Source: Streptomyces tanashiensis (GTDB lineage Bacteria > Actinomycetota > Actinomycetes > Streptomycetales > Streptomycetaceae). From it: DNA of 64,000 bases. The notes under the pieces were generated by a model. That model searched no databases and was not told the origin of the DNA. It was given only the letters and a program-made list of their open reading frames with translations. The position numbers were made by a program, and so were the translations under genes. This document shows, in pieces, positions 19,490 through 28,525 of this stretch (position 1 is the first letter of the stretch; every line of letters begins with the position of its first letter). The stretch lies in contig NZ_BMRZ01000013.1 in the NCBI RefSeq assembly GCF_014648895.1, positions 1 through 64,000 of the forward strand. Direction: 5' to 3'.

Positions 19490-20146
19490 ATGGGGAAGCA
19501 CGGAAAACACCTGGTCTGGGACTGGAACGGCACACTGCTCGACGACATCGGCGCGGTGATCGGGGCGACGAACGCGGCCTTCGCCGAGCTCGGACTCGAG
19601 TCGATCACTCTGGAGCGGTACCGCGAGCTGTACACGGTGCCGGTGCCGAAGTTCTACGAGCGCCTGATGGGGCGGCTGCCGACGGACGAGGAGTGGACCG
19701 TCATGGACGGGGCCTTCCACCGTCACTACTGGGAGCGGGCCGAGTCCTGCGGGCTCACGATCGGAGCGGCGGAGCTGCTCGCCGCGCGGCAGGAGTCCGG
19801 GCTCACGCAGTCCCTGCTGTCGCTCGCGCCGCACACCGAGCTGATACCGCTGGTGCGACGGCACGGGATCGCCGAGCGGTTCGTCCGCATGGACGGGCGC
19901 CCCGACGCCTCGACCGACGGGAAGTCCGGGCACATGGTCCGGCACCTGGCCGCGCTGGAGGTCCCGGCGGAGCGGGTGGTCGTGATCGGCGACGCCGCGG
20001 ACGACGCGTTGGCGGCGGCGCACGTGGGGGCGCGGGCGGTGCTGTACACCGGGGGGTCGCACAGCCGGGCCTCGCTCGCGCGGGTGGGGGTGCCGGTCGT
20101 CGACTCCCTGGAGGAGGCGGTGGCCGTCGCGGAGGAGCTGGCCTAG
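19490..20146 (+). CDS. HAD-superfamily hydrolase
   Basis: A 218-residue HAD hydrolase of the phosphoglycolate-phosphatase-like type. Motif I reads DWNGTLLDD, so the usual DxD has Asn as its third residue. An alpha-helical cap covers about 20-85, motif III Lys lies in DGKSGH, and motif IV is GDAADDALAA. The substrate is unknown. The start is ATG 19490 (MGKHGKHLVWDWNGT); the open frame before it is the shadow of the DUF6912 gene. A strong terminator separates it from the convergent PfpI gene. The nucleophile Asp remains, so activity is plausible. Confidence 0.85.
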   Translation: MGKHGKHLVWDWNGTLLDDIGAVIGATNAAFAELGLESITLERYRELYTVPVPKFYERLMGRLPTDEEWTVMDGAFHRHYWERAESCGLTIGAAELLAARQESGLTQSLLSLAPHTELIPLVRRHGIAERFVRMDGRPDASTDGKSGHMVRHLAALEVPAERVVVIGDAADDALAAAHVGARAVLYTGGSHSRASLARVGVPVVDSLEEAVAVAEELA

Positions 20147-20187
20147 GGCCTGTCCTTCGGATCAGTCCCGAGGGGTGTCAGGCCCCA

Positions 20188-20218
20188 GGGGTGTCCGGCC
20201 CGATCGGCAGGACACCCC
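20188..20218. terminator. Bidirectional terminator
   Basis: GGGGTGTCC (20188-20196) pairs with GGACACCCC (20210-20218) around a 13-nt loop, between the convergent HAD (stop 20146) and DJ-1/PfpI (stop 20234) genes. Confidence 0.75.
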
Positions 20219-20233
20219 CCAGGGCCCGGGGCG

Positions 20234-20788
20234 TCAGGCCTTGGCGCGGAGGACCTTCAGGAACTCGCGCATCCAGGTGGGGTGGTCCGGCCAGGCCCGG
20301 GAGGAGACCAGGAGGCCGTCGACGACGGCCGCGCTGTCCTGGAAGGTCGCCCCGGCCGCCTGCATGTCGAGCTCCAGGGCCGGGTAGGCCGTGACGCGGC
20401 GGCCCTCCAGGCCGCCGACGGCAGCCGTCAGGAGCGGGCCGTGGCAGATCTGGGCCACCGGCTTGTCGGCGTCGAAGAACGCCTTCAGGATCTTGCGGAG
20501 CTCCGGGTCGTTGCGCAGGTACTCCGGCGCGCGGCCGCCCGGGATCACCACCGCCGTGTACGCGCCCGGGTCGACCTCCGAGAAGGCCAGGTCGGCGGGC
20601 CAGGTGTACCCCGGCTTCTCCGTGTACGTGTCGTAGCCCGGCTCGAAGTCGTGGACGACGAACCTCAGGGTCTTGCGGGCAGGGGCCGCGATGTCGACCT
20701 CGTAGCCCTCCTCGAGCAGCCGCTGGTACGGGTACATCACCTCCAGCGACTCCGCCGCGTCCCCGGTCACGATCAGGATCTTCGCCAT
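20234..20788 (-). CDS. DJ-1/PfpI family protein
   Basis: A 184-residue DJ-1/PfpI class I glutamine-amidotransferase-like protein. The nucleophile-elbow Cys sits in AQICHGPLL near residue 114. The conserved glutamate region is near the N-terminus (VTGDAAESLEV) and VVIPGGRAPEYL forms the core strand. Relatives include deglycases/glyoxalases, proteases and sugar-phosphate-modifying proteins, so the exact reaction is open. The ATG at 20788 is the family start; upstream lies a 430-bp divergent region shared with the glutamate dehydrogenase gene. Confidence 0.88.
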   Translation of the reverse strand: MAKILIVTGDAAESLEVMYPYQRLLEEGYEVDIAAPARKTLRFVVHDFEPGYDTYTEKPGYTWPADLAFSEVDPGAYTAVVIPGGRAPEYLRNDPELRKILKAFFDADKPVAQICHGPLLTAAVGGLEGRRVTAYPALELDMQAAGATFQDSAAVVDGLLVSSRAWPDHPTWMREFLKVLRAKA

Positions 20789-21218
20789 GGCTCTCCCAGA
20801 TCACAGATGGTCGGTCTGTCGTGCTGTGACCATGCTTGCGCACAGGCCGCCCCCGGCGTGGGGGTTTGGCGAGAGGACGCGTGTCGCTGTCCATATCGTC
20901 AAACTTCCCCCGCGCTTTTGTACGCATACGGCTCATGACGGTTCGGGGGTCATGAGCGATAGGCTTTTGCCGTGATCAGCGCGATACGCCAGGGGGGCAG
21001 TGAAGCCCCCGGCTGCCGCCCGGTCCGCGACAGCGGCCGGGTCGCCCGTGCGTTCGCCGATCCTCTCCGTCCGGGCGCGCCACGCTCCGTGGCCGATAAC
21101 GACCTGGGCATCTCTCATCCGGGCATAACGTCGACTTCGACCGGAATCACCGCGTCGAGGCGTTGTGTCCTTTCTTCCACCGACGTCACGCAACGGCGCG
21201 CGACAGGAGTCAGAGGAC
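20789..21218. promoter_or_regulatory. Divergent intergenic region with inverted repeat
   Basis: This 430-bp stretch has no supportable gene. It contains a perfect inverted repeat CTCATGA-N11-TCATGAG (20932-20956), a plausible dimeric repressor site midway between the PfpI and glutamate dehydrogenase starts. CAGGAG...AGAGG before 21219 is the ribosome-binding site of the dehydrogenase. I see no clear promoter hexamers. Confidence 0.45.
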
Positions 21219-24200
21219 ATGCAGACCAAGCTGGACGAAGCAAAGGCCGAGCTGCTCGAGAGGGCCGCTCGGGTAGCTGAGCACAGCCCGGTCGGGGGGC
21301 GACTTCCGACGGGCCCGGAGGGTGCGGGCAAGCGCCCGGACCGGGACACCGTGCTCGACTACCTCCAGCGCTACTACCTGCACACCGCGCCCGAGGACCT
21401 CACCGACCGTGACCCGGTCGACGTGTTCGGTGCCGCGCTCTCTCACTACCGGCTCGCGGAGAACCGCCCGCAGGGCACCGCGAGCGTGCGCGTCCACACC
21501 CCGACGGTGGAGGAGAACGGCTGGACCAGCAGCCACTCCGTCGTCGAGGTCGTCACCGACGACATGCCCTTCCTCGTCGACTCGGTCACCAACGAGCTGT
21601 CCCGCCAGGGCCGCGGCATCCACGTCGTGATCCACCCGCAGGTCCTCGTCCGCCGAGACGTGGCCGGAAAGCTCATCGAGGTCCTGTCGGCCCAGATCCA
21701 CGGCGAGCTGCCGCACGACGCGCTCACCGAGTCCTGGATCCACGTCGAGATCGACCGCGAGACCGACAAGGCCGACCTCAAGCAGATCACCAACGACCTG
21801 CTGCGTGTCCTGTCCGACGTCCGCGAGACGGTCGAGGACTGGGACAAGATGCGCGATGCCGCCCTGCGCATCGCCGAGGGCCTCGCCGAGGAGCCCACCG
21901 CCTCCGACCTGCGGCCGACCGAGGTGGAGGAGGCCCGTGAGCTGCTGCGCTGGCTCGCCGACGACCACTTCACCTTCCTCGGCTACCGCGAGTACGAGCT
22001 GGTCAACGGCGACGCCCTGTCCGCCGTGCCCGGCACCGGCCTCGGCATCCTGCGCTCCGACCCGCAGCACGGCGCCGACGGCGAGGGCCACCACGCCCAC
22101 CCCGTCTCGCCCTCCTTCAGCCGGCTGCCCGAGGACGTCCGCGCCAAGGCGCGCGAGCACAAGCTGCTGATCCTGACGAAGGCCAACAGCCGCGCGACCG
22201 TGCACCGCCCCTCGTACCTCGACTACGTCGGCGTGAAGAAGTTCGACGCCGACGGCAACGTCATCGGCGAGCGCCGTTTCCTCGGCCTGTTCTCCTCGGC
22301 CGCCTACACCGAGTCCGTCCGCCGGGTCCCCGTCGTCAAGCGCAAGGTCCAGGAGGTCCTCGCGGGCGCCGGCTTCTCGCCGAACAGCCACGACGGCCGC
22401 GACCTGCTCCAGATTCTGGAGACCTACCCGCGCGACGAGCTCTTCCAGACCCCGGTCGACCAGCTGCAGTCCATCGTCACCAGCGTCCTGTACCTCCAGG
22501 AACGCCGCCGGCTGCGCCTCTACCTGCGCCAGGACGAGTACGGCCGCTACTACTCGGCCCTCGTCTACCTGCCGCGCGACCGCTACACGACCCGCGTCCG
22601 GCTGCGGATCATCGACATCCTGAAGGAGGAGCTCGACGGCACCAGCGTCGACTTCACCGCCTGGAACACCGAGTCGATCCTCTCCCGGCTGCACTTCGTC
22701 GTCCGCGTCAAGCCCGGCACCGAGCTGGCCAAGCTCACCGACGCCGACGTCGACCGCATCGAGACCCGGCTCGTCGAGGCCACCCGCTCCTGGGCCGACG
22801 GCTTCGGCGAGGCGCTCAACGCCGAGTGCGGCGAGGAGCGCGCCGCCGAGCTGCTGCGCCGCTACGGCAACGCCTTCCCCGACGGCTACAAGGCCGACCA
22901 CTCGCCGCGCGCGGCCGTCGCCGACCTGGTCCACCTGGAGACCCTCGCCGACAGCGGCAAGGACTTCGCGCTCTCCCTCTACGAGCCGGTCGTCGCGGGC
23001 CCCGGCGAGCGCCGCTTCAAGATCTACAAGACGGGCGACCCGATCTCCCTCTCCGCCGTCCTGCCGGTCCTCAACCGGCTCGGCGTCGAGGTGACCGACG
23101 AGCGCCCGTACGAGCTGCGCTGCGCCGACCGCACCCACGCCTGGATCTACGACTTCGGTCTGCGGATGCCGGCCGCGACGGGCAACGGCGGCGACTACCT
23201 CGCCGACGACGCCCGCGAGCGCTTCCAGGAGGCCTTCGCCGCCACCTGGACGGGCGAGGCCGAGAACGACAACTTCAACTCGCTCGTCCTCTCCGCCGGC
23301 CTCAACTGGCGCGAGGCGATGGTGCTGCGCGCCTACGCCAAGTACCTGCGCCAGGCCGGTGCGACCTTCAGCCAGGACTACATGGAGGACACCCTCCGCA
23401 ACAACGTCCACACCACCCGGCTGCTCGTCAACCTCTTCGAGGCCCGCATGGCCCCGGAGCGCCAGCGTGCCGGCACCGAGCTGATCGACGCGCTCCTCGA
23501 AGAGCTGGACGCCGCCCTCGACCAGGTCGCGAGCCTGGACGAGGACCGGATCCTGCGGTCCTTCCTCACCGTCATCAAGGCGACGCTGCGGACCAACTTC
23601 TTCCAGACCACGGCGGACGGCAAGCCGCACTCCTACGTGTCGATGAAGTTCGACCCGCAGGCCATCCCCGACCTGCCGGCCCCGCGCCCGGCCTTCGAGA
23701 TCTGGGTGTACTCCCCGCGCGTCGAGGGCGTCCACCTGCGCTTCGGCAAGGTCGCCCGAGGCGGTCTGCGCTGGTCCGACCGCCGTGAGGACTTCCGTAC
23801 GGAGATCCTCGGCCTGGTCAAGGCGCAGATGGTCAAGAACACCGTCATCGTGCCGGTCGGCGCCAAGGGCGGCTTCGTCGCCAAGCAGCTCCCGGACCCG
23901 ACCGTGGACCGCGACGCCTGGCTGGCCGAGGGCATCGCCTCGTACAAGACCTTCATCTCGGCGCTCCTCGACATCACCGACAACCTGGTCGCCGGCGAGG
24001 TCGTGCCCCCGGTCGACGTGGTCCGCCACGACGAGGACGACACGTACCTCGTGGTCGCCGCCGACAAGGGCACCGCGACCTTCTCCGACATCGCCAACGG
24101 CGTCGCGGAGTCGTACGGCTTCTGGCTCGGCGACGCCTTCGCCTCCGGCGGCTCCGCCGGCTACGACCACAAGGGCATGGGCATCACCGCCCGCGGCGCC

Positions 24201-26186
24201 TGGGAGTCCGTCAAGCGCCACTTCCGCGAGCTGGGCCACGACACCCAGACCGAGGACTTCACCGTCGTCGGCGTCGGCGACATGTCCGGTGACGTCTTCG
24301 GCAACGGCATGCTGCTCTCCGAGCACATCCGCCTGGTCGCCGCCTTCGACCACCGGCACATCTTCATCGACCCGAACCCGGAGGCGGCCGTCTCGTACGC
24401 CGAGCGCCGCCGCCTCTTCGACCTGCCGCGTTCCTCGTGGGCGGACTACGACACCTCGCTGCTGTCGGCGGGCGGCGGCATCCACCCCCGTACCGCCAAG
24501 TCCATCCCGGTCAACGCGCAGATGCGGGCCGCCCTCGGCATCGAGGACGGCGTCACCAAGATGACCCCGGCCGAGCTGATGAAGGCGATCCTCCAGTCGC
24601 CCGTCGACCTGCTGTGGAACGGCGGCATCGGCACGTACGTCAAGTCCTCGGCCGAGTCCAACGCCGACGTCGGCGACAAGGCCAACGACGCCATCCGCGT
24701 CGACGGCCAGGACGTCCGCGCCCAGGTCGTCGGCGAGGGCGGCAACCTCGGCGCGACCCAGCTGGGCCGCATCGAGTTCGCCCGCACCGGCGGCCCCGAG
24801 GGCCAGGGCGGCAAGGTCAACACCGACGCCATCGACAACAGCGCCGGCGTCGACACCTCCGACCACGAGGTCAACATCAAGATCCTGCTCAACGGGCTCG
24901 TCGCCGAGGGCGACATGACCGTCAAGCAGCGCAACAAGATCCTCGCCGAGATGACGGACGAGGTCGGCCGGCTCGTCCTGCGCAACAACTACGCGCAGAA
25001 CACCGCCCTGGCCAACGCCGTCGCCCAGTCGCCGTCCCTGCTCCACGCCCACCAGCGGTTCATGCGCCGCCTGGGCCGCGACGGTGCCCTGGACCGCTCC
25101 CTGGAGTTCCTGCCCAACGACCGGCAGATCCGTGAGCTCCTCAACAACGGCCGGGGCCTGAGCCAGCCCGAGCTCGCCGTCCTCCTCGCGTACACCAAGA
25201 TCACGGTGGCCGACGAGCTGATCGGCACGGAGCTGCCGGACGACCCGTACCTGCGCGGGCTGCTCCACGCCTACTTCCCGACGCTGCTGCGCGAGAAGTT
25301 CACCGAGGCCGTCGACAACCACGCCCTGCGCCGCGAGATCATCACGACGGTCCTGGTCAACGACACCGTCAACACCGGTGGCTCGACCTTCCTGCACCGC
25401 CTCCGCGAGGAGACGGGCGCGTCGATCGAGGAGATCGTCCGCGCGCAGACCGCCGCCCGGGTCGTCTTCCGCCTCGGCCAGGTCTGGGACGCCGTCGAGG
25501 CCCTCGACAACCAGGTGCCGGCCGACATCCAGACCCGGATGCGGCTGCACTCCCGCCGGCTCGTCGAGCGCGGCACCCGCTGGCTGCTCAACAACCGGCC
25601 GCAGCCGCTCCAGCTCACCGAGACCATCGAGTTCTTCGCCGACCGCGTCGAGGAGGTCTGGGCGCAGCTGCCGCAGCTGCTGCGCGGCTCGGACCTGGAG
25701 TGGTACCAGTCGATCCTGGAGGAGCTGACCGAGGTCGGCGTGCCGGAGCAGCTCGCGCTGCGGGTCGCCGGCTTCTCCTCCGCCTTCCCGACGCTCGACA
25801 TCGTCGCGATCGCGGACCGGACGGGCAAGGAGCCGCTCGCGGTCGCCGAGGTCTACTACGACCTGGCCGACCGGCTGCGGATCACCGACCTGATGGACCG
25901 CATCATCGAGCTGCCGCGCAGCGACCGGTGGCAGTCGATGGCCCGCGCCTCGATCCGCGAGGACCTCTTCGCGGCGCACGCGGCGCTGACCGCCGACGTC
26001 CTGACGGTCGGCAACGGCACGACGAGCCCCGAGGAGCGGTTCAAGGCCTGGGAGGAGAAGAACGCGGCGATCCTGGGCCGCGCGCGGACGACCCTGGAGG
26101 AGATCCAGGGCTCGGACACCTTCGACCTGGCGAACCTGTCGGTGGCGATGCGGACGATGCGGACGCTGCTCCGTTCGCACAGCTAG
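21219..26186 (+). CDS. gdhB: NAD-dependent glutamate dehydrogenase (large type)
   Basis: A 1655-residue L-180-type NAD-glutamate dehydrogenase, the giant class first described in Streptomyces clavuligerus. It oxidises glutamate to 2-oxoglutarate and ammonium, linking nitrogen and carbon catabolism. The N-terminal third carries ACT-like regulatory segments (VEVVTDDMPFLVDSV). The catalytic core lies about 850-1250 with KVARGGLRWSDRREDF, VPVGAKGGFV and the dinucleotide region VVGVGDMSGDVFGNG; a helical C-terminal domain follows. ATG 21219 has a good purine tract upstream. It is monocistronic: a tandem 12-nt repeat and a 16-bp terminator follow at once. The gene symbol is generic usage, not certain for this strain. 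Confidence 0.93.
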   Translation: MQTKLDEAKAELLERAARVAEHSPVGGRLPTGPEGAGKRPDRDTVLDYLQRYYLHTAPEDLTDRDPVDVFGAALSHYRLAENRPQGTASVRVHTPTVEENGWTSSHSVVEVVTDDMPFLVDSVTNELSRQGRGIHVVIHPQVLVRRDVAGKLIEVLSAQIHGELPHDALTESWIHVEIDRETDKADLKQITNDLLRVLSDVRETVEDWDKMRDAALRIAEGLAEEPTASDLRPTEVEEARELLRWLADDHFTFLGYREYELVNGDALSAVPGTGLGILRSDPQHGADGEGHHAHPVSPSFSRLPEDVRAKAREHKLLILTKANSRATVHRPSYLDYVGVKKFDADGNVIGERRFLGLFSSAAYTESVRRVPVVKRKVQEVLAGAGFSPNSHDGRDLLQILETYPRDELFQTPVDQLQSIVTSVLYLQERRRLRLYLRQDEYGRYYSALVYLPRDRYTTRVRLRIIDILKEELDGTSVDFTAWNTESILSRLHFVVRVKPGTELAKLTDADVDRIETRLVEATRSWADGFGEALNAECGEERAAELLRRYGNAFPDGYKADHSPRAAVADLVHLETLADSGKDFALSLYEPVVAGPGERRFKIYKTGDPISLSAVLPVLNRLGVEVTDERPYELRCADRTHAWIYDFGLRMPAATGNGGDYLADDARERFQEAFAATWTGEAENDNFNSLVLSAGLNWREAMVLRAYAKYLRQAGATFSQDYMEDTLRNNVHTTRLLVNLFEARMAPERQRAGTELIDALLEELDAALDQVASLDEDRILRSFLTVIKATLRTNFFQTTADGKPHSYVSMKFDPQAIPDLPAPRPAFEIWVYSPRVEGVHLRFGKVARGGLRWSDRREDFRTEILGLVKAQMVKNTVIVPVGAKGGFVAKQLPDPTVDRDAWLAEGIASYKTFISALLDITDNLVAGEVVPPVDVVRHDEDDTYLVVAADKGTATFSDIANGVAESYGFWLGDAFASGGSAGYDHKGMGITARGAWESVKRHFRELGHDTQTEDFTVVGVGDMSGDVFGNGMLLSEHIRLVAAFDHRHIFIDPNPEAAVSYAERRRLFDLPRSSWADYDTSLLSAGGGIHPRTAKSIPVNAQMRAALGIEDGVTKMTPAELMKAILQSPVDLLWNGGIGTYVKSSAESNADVGDKANDAIRVDGQDVRAQVVGEGGNLGATQLGRIEFARTGGPEGQGGKVNTDAIDNSAGVDTSDHEVNIKILLNGLVAEGDMTVKQRNKILAEMTDEVGRLVLRNNYAQNTALANAVAQSPSLLHAHQRFMRRLGRDGALDRSLEFLPNDRQIRELLNNGRGLSQPELAVLLAYTKITVADELIGTELPDDPYLRGLLHAYFPTLLREKFTEAVDNHALRREIITTVLVNDTVNTGGSTFLHRLREETGASIEEIVRAQTAARVVFRLGQVWDAVEALDNQVPADIQTRMRLHSRRLVERGTRWLLNNRPQPLQLTETIEFFADRVEEVWAQLPQLLRGSDLEWYQSILEELTEVGVPEQLALRVAGFSSAFPTLDIVAIADRTGKEPLAVAEVYYDLADRLRITDLMDRIIELPRSDRWQSMARASIREDLFAAHAALTADVLTVGNGTTSPEERFKAWEEKNAAILGRARTTLEEIQGSDTFDLANLSVAMRTMRTLLRSHS

Positions 26187-26195
26187 TCGTCGCCT

Positions 26196-26231
26196 GAGTC
26201 GTTCTCCGAGTCGTTCTCCGAGTCGCTCTCC
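26196..26231 (+). repeat. Three tandem 12-nt repeats
   Basis: GAGTCGTTCTCC occurs at 26196-26207 and 26208-26219, then GAGTCGCTCTCC at 26220-26231. The array lies between the glutamate dehydrogenase stop (26186) and its terminator. It is non-coding and probably arose by slippage. Confidence 0.85.
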
Positions 26232-26233
26232 GA

Positions 26234-26269
26234 GGAAGGGCCCCGCCGGTGTTCCGGCGGGGCCCTTCC
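26234..26269. terminator. Strong intrinsic terminator
   Basis: A 16-bp perfect stem (26234-26249 with 26254-26269) and a 4-nt loop TGTT. It ends the glutamate dehydrogenase transcript and, from the other side, the GT87 gene that stops at 26289. Confidence 0.9.
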
Positions 26270-26288
26270 CGTGTGCGCGGCGGCGGGT

Positions 26289-27701
26289 TCAGGTGGCGGG
26301 TGGTCCGCCGGTGGTCGAGGTCCACAGGCGGCGGGCGGCGAGCAGGGCCGCCGCGAGCAGCAGGCCGTTGCGGAGCACCATGACGGCCAGGCCGGTGGTG
26401 GTGCCGGCGACGACCTCGTCGTAGAGGACGGGGTACGCGAGGGAGCTGAGGGCGGCGGCCGGGAGCAGCAGCAGGGCGACCGGGCGCATCACGGTGGAGC
26501 GGGAGGTCAGGCAGGCGGCGGCGAGGCCGAGCAGCCAGATCATGTACTGGGGGCTGATCACCCGGCTGGTGACGGTGAAGAGCAGGACGGCGGCGAGGGC
26601 CGCGTCGAGCGGGGTGGCGGGGGTCCAGCGGTGGGCCGTGAGGCGCCACAGGAGCAGCCAGCCGAAGGCGATGACGGTGAGCAGCAGGGCGAGGTGGCCG
26701 AGGCTGGAGACGTACGGTCCGACGTACTCGAAGGCGCCGTAGCGGAACTCGACCCTGCCCGGCCAGACGCCGGTGGCGCGGGCCACCGCGAGGGCCGTGC
26801 CGCCCAGGGACTCGATCTGGATGCCCCGGCTGCCCTGCTGGCGCAGGAAGCCCAGCGAGTCGGAGAAGAACAGCGCGAGGGTGGCGAGGAGCGCGAGGGC
26901 GGTGACGACGGCGGCGGTCCAGGCCTCCCGGGTGGTACGGCCCCGGGGCGTGCCGATCAGGGCGAGCGCCGGCCAGACCTTGACCATGGCGCCGATCCCG
27001 GCGAGGGCCCCGCCGAGCTGGTGGGCGGCGGTGGAGCGGGCGCCCACGGCGAGGAGGGCGAGCACGGCGAGGGCGGTGGTCTGGACGTCGTACCGGGCGA
27101 GCGGGAGGTGGAGGAGGAGCGGGAGGCCGCAGACCCAGATCCAGGTGCCGTGGGTGAGGCGGGCGCTGTCGGCGCGGGCGAGGGCGAGCGTGACGACGGC
27201 GTCGGCGAGGAGGGTGAGGGCGACGAAGGCCTGGAAGTAGGTGAGCCAGGGGAGGATGCCCGGCGACATGATCACGAGTCCCGCGCCGGGCGGGTACTGC
27301 CAGGTGGCGTCGTCGGGCGGGAAGGTGCCGTCGGCGAACTTCCCGTACCAGTACTGGTAGAGGGCCACCTCGCGGCCCACGCCGCCGATGCCGAGGTCGT
27401 CGCGGGCGAGGAGCAGGAGCATGCCGGCCCGGGTGAGCAGCCAGACGGCGGCGAGGGCGAGGTGGGGGCCGCGCTCGACGGTGACGAAGGTGGCGGAGGT
27501 GAAGGTGTCAGAGTCGAAGGGGGACCCGGTGAGGGCGGACGGCTCGCTCCGGGAGCGGGCCGGGGCGGAGGGGGCGTTCCCGGGGCGGGACCCGGACCGT
27601 GCGGAGGGTTCGCCTTCCTGGAGGGACCCGGGCCGTGCGGAGGGTTCACCTCCGGGTTCTCCTCCGGGGTGGGGCGGCGACTGGGGGTGATCGTTCGTCA
27701 T
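26289..27701 (-). CDS. GT87 family polyprenyl-phosphate glycosyltransferase
   Basis: A 470-residue integral membrane protein of glycosyltransferase family 87 (DUF2029), relatives of mycobacterial PimE-type mannosyltransferases that use polyprenyl-phosphate-mannose. About 65 disordered residues with a repeated Glu-Pro-Ser-Ala-Arg pattern precede ten or more hydrophobic helices. The first lumenal loop holds acidic residues near RDDLGIGG and a FPPDDATWQYPPGAGL motif; YDVQTTALAVLALL and SPQYMIWLLGLAA are typical. Acceptor and product are unknown. The adjacent teichoic/polysaccharide exporter suggests a cell-envelope glycan role. The N-terminal extension carries a 25-nt imperfect direct repeat (about 27590-27650). 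Confidence 0.85.
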   Translation of the reverse strand: MTNDHPQSPPHPGGEPGGEPSARPGSLQEGEPSARSGSRPGNAPSAPARSRSEPSALTGSPFDSDTFTSATFVTVERGPHLALAAVWLLTRAGMLLLLARDDLGIGGVGREVALYQYWYGKFADGTFPPDDATWQYPPGAGLVIMSPGILPWLTYFQAFVALTLLADAVVTLALARADSARLTHGTWIWVCGLPLLLHLPLARYDVQTTALAVLALLAVGARSTAAHQLGGALAGIGAMVKVWPALALIGTPRGRTTREAWTAAVVTALALLATLALFFSDSLGFLRQQGSRGIQIESLGGTALAVARATGVWPGRVEFRYGAFEYVGPYVSSLGHLALLLTVIAFGWLLLWRLTAHRWTPATPLDAALAAVLLFTVTSRVISPQYMIWLLGLAAACLTSRSTVMRPVALLLLPAAALSSLAYPVLYDEVVAGTTTGLAVMVLRNGLLLAAALLAARRLWTSTTGGPPAT

Positions 27702-27727
27702 CCCACCGCACTTTAGCCCTCAATGTC

Positions 27728-28525
27728 TTATTTATTCGCTTTCTCCGTGCCCGGCCGGGCCGTGAACTCCTCGTACGCCGCCACCACCTCCTTCGCCGGA
27801 CCGTCCATCCGCAGCGTCCCCGCCTCCAGCCACAGCGCCCGCTCGCAGGTCTCCGTGATCGTGGAGTTCGAGTGGCTGACCAGGAAGACCGTCCCCGCCT
27901 CCGCCCGCAGCTCGTCGATCCGCCGCTGACTGCGTCGCCGGAAGCGCGCGTCGCCGGTCGACAGGGCCTCGTCGATCAGGAGCACGTCGTGGCTCCTGGC
28001 GGCGGCGATGGAGAAGCGCAGCCGCGCGCCCATCCCGGAGGAGTACGTCCGCATCGGGCGGGAGATCGCGTCGTCCTTCTCGTTGATGCCGGAGAAGTCG
28101 ACGATCCCGTCGTAGCGCTCGCGGATCTCCGTACGGCTCATGCCCATCGCGAGGCCGCCCAGGATCACGTTCCGCTCGCCGGTCAGATCCTCCATCAGGG
28201 CCGCGTTGACGCCGAGGAGGGAGGGCTGCCCCTGGGTGTGGATCGCTCCCCGGTCGACGGGCTGCAGGCCCGCGATCGCCTTCAGGAGGGTCGACTTCCC
28301 AGATCCGTTCGAACCGATCAGGCCAATTGCCTCGCCCCGGTACGCGACGAAGCCGACGCCCCTCACGGCGTGGACCTTGCGGCCGGCCGGAGCAGGACGG
28401 CGGTTCAGGATCCGGCCCAGCGCGGCGGTGGCGCCGCCCCGGCCCCCGGGGTGCCCGCCGTGGACGGTGTACGTGATGTGGACGCCGTCGGCGATGACGG
28501 TGGGGGTCCGCTGTGCTTCAGCCAC
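27728..28525 (-). CDS. Polysaccharide/teichoic-acid exporter ATPase
   Basis: A 265-residue ABC ATPase of the TagH/Wzt type. Walker A is GSNGSGKST, the signature is TYSSGMGARL (a degenerate LSGGQ typical of this subfamily), Walker B is DVLLIDEALSTGD, and the H-loop is VSHS. It lacks the long C-terminal substrate-binding domain of Wzt proteins. It overlaps its permease gene by 8 bp (28518-28525), so the two form one exporter for lipid-linked glycan or a teichoic-acid-like polymer. A hydrophilic insert rich in Gly/Arg (residues 24-48) precedes Walker A, as usual for TagH. Confidence 0.9.
   Translation of the reverse strand: MAEAQRTPTVIADGVHITYTVHGGHPGGRGGATAALGRILNRRPAPAGRKVHAVRGVGFVAYRGEAIGLIGSNGSGKSTLLKAIAGLQPVDRGAIHTQGQPSLLGVNAALMEDLTGERNVILGGLAMGMSRTEIRERYDGIVDFSGINEKDDAISRPMRTYSSGMGARLRFSIAAARSHDVLLIDEALSTGDARFRRRSQRRIDELRAEAGTVFLVSHSNSTITETCERALWLEAGTLRMDGPAKEVVAAYEEFTARPGTEKANK

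Noticed and set aside
21210..26180. A 1656-codon open frame antisense to the glutamate dehydrogenase gene
   Set aside because: High-GC third-position bias leaves the opposite strand open; the product is low-complexity (Val/Leu/Asp/Arg/Gly) and matches no family. The plus-strand gene is unmistakable. The same holds for the long minus frame opposite secA (15260-18781).
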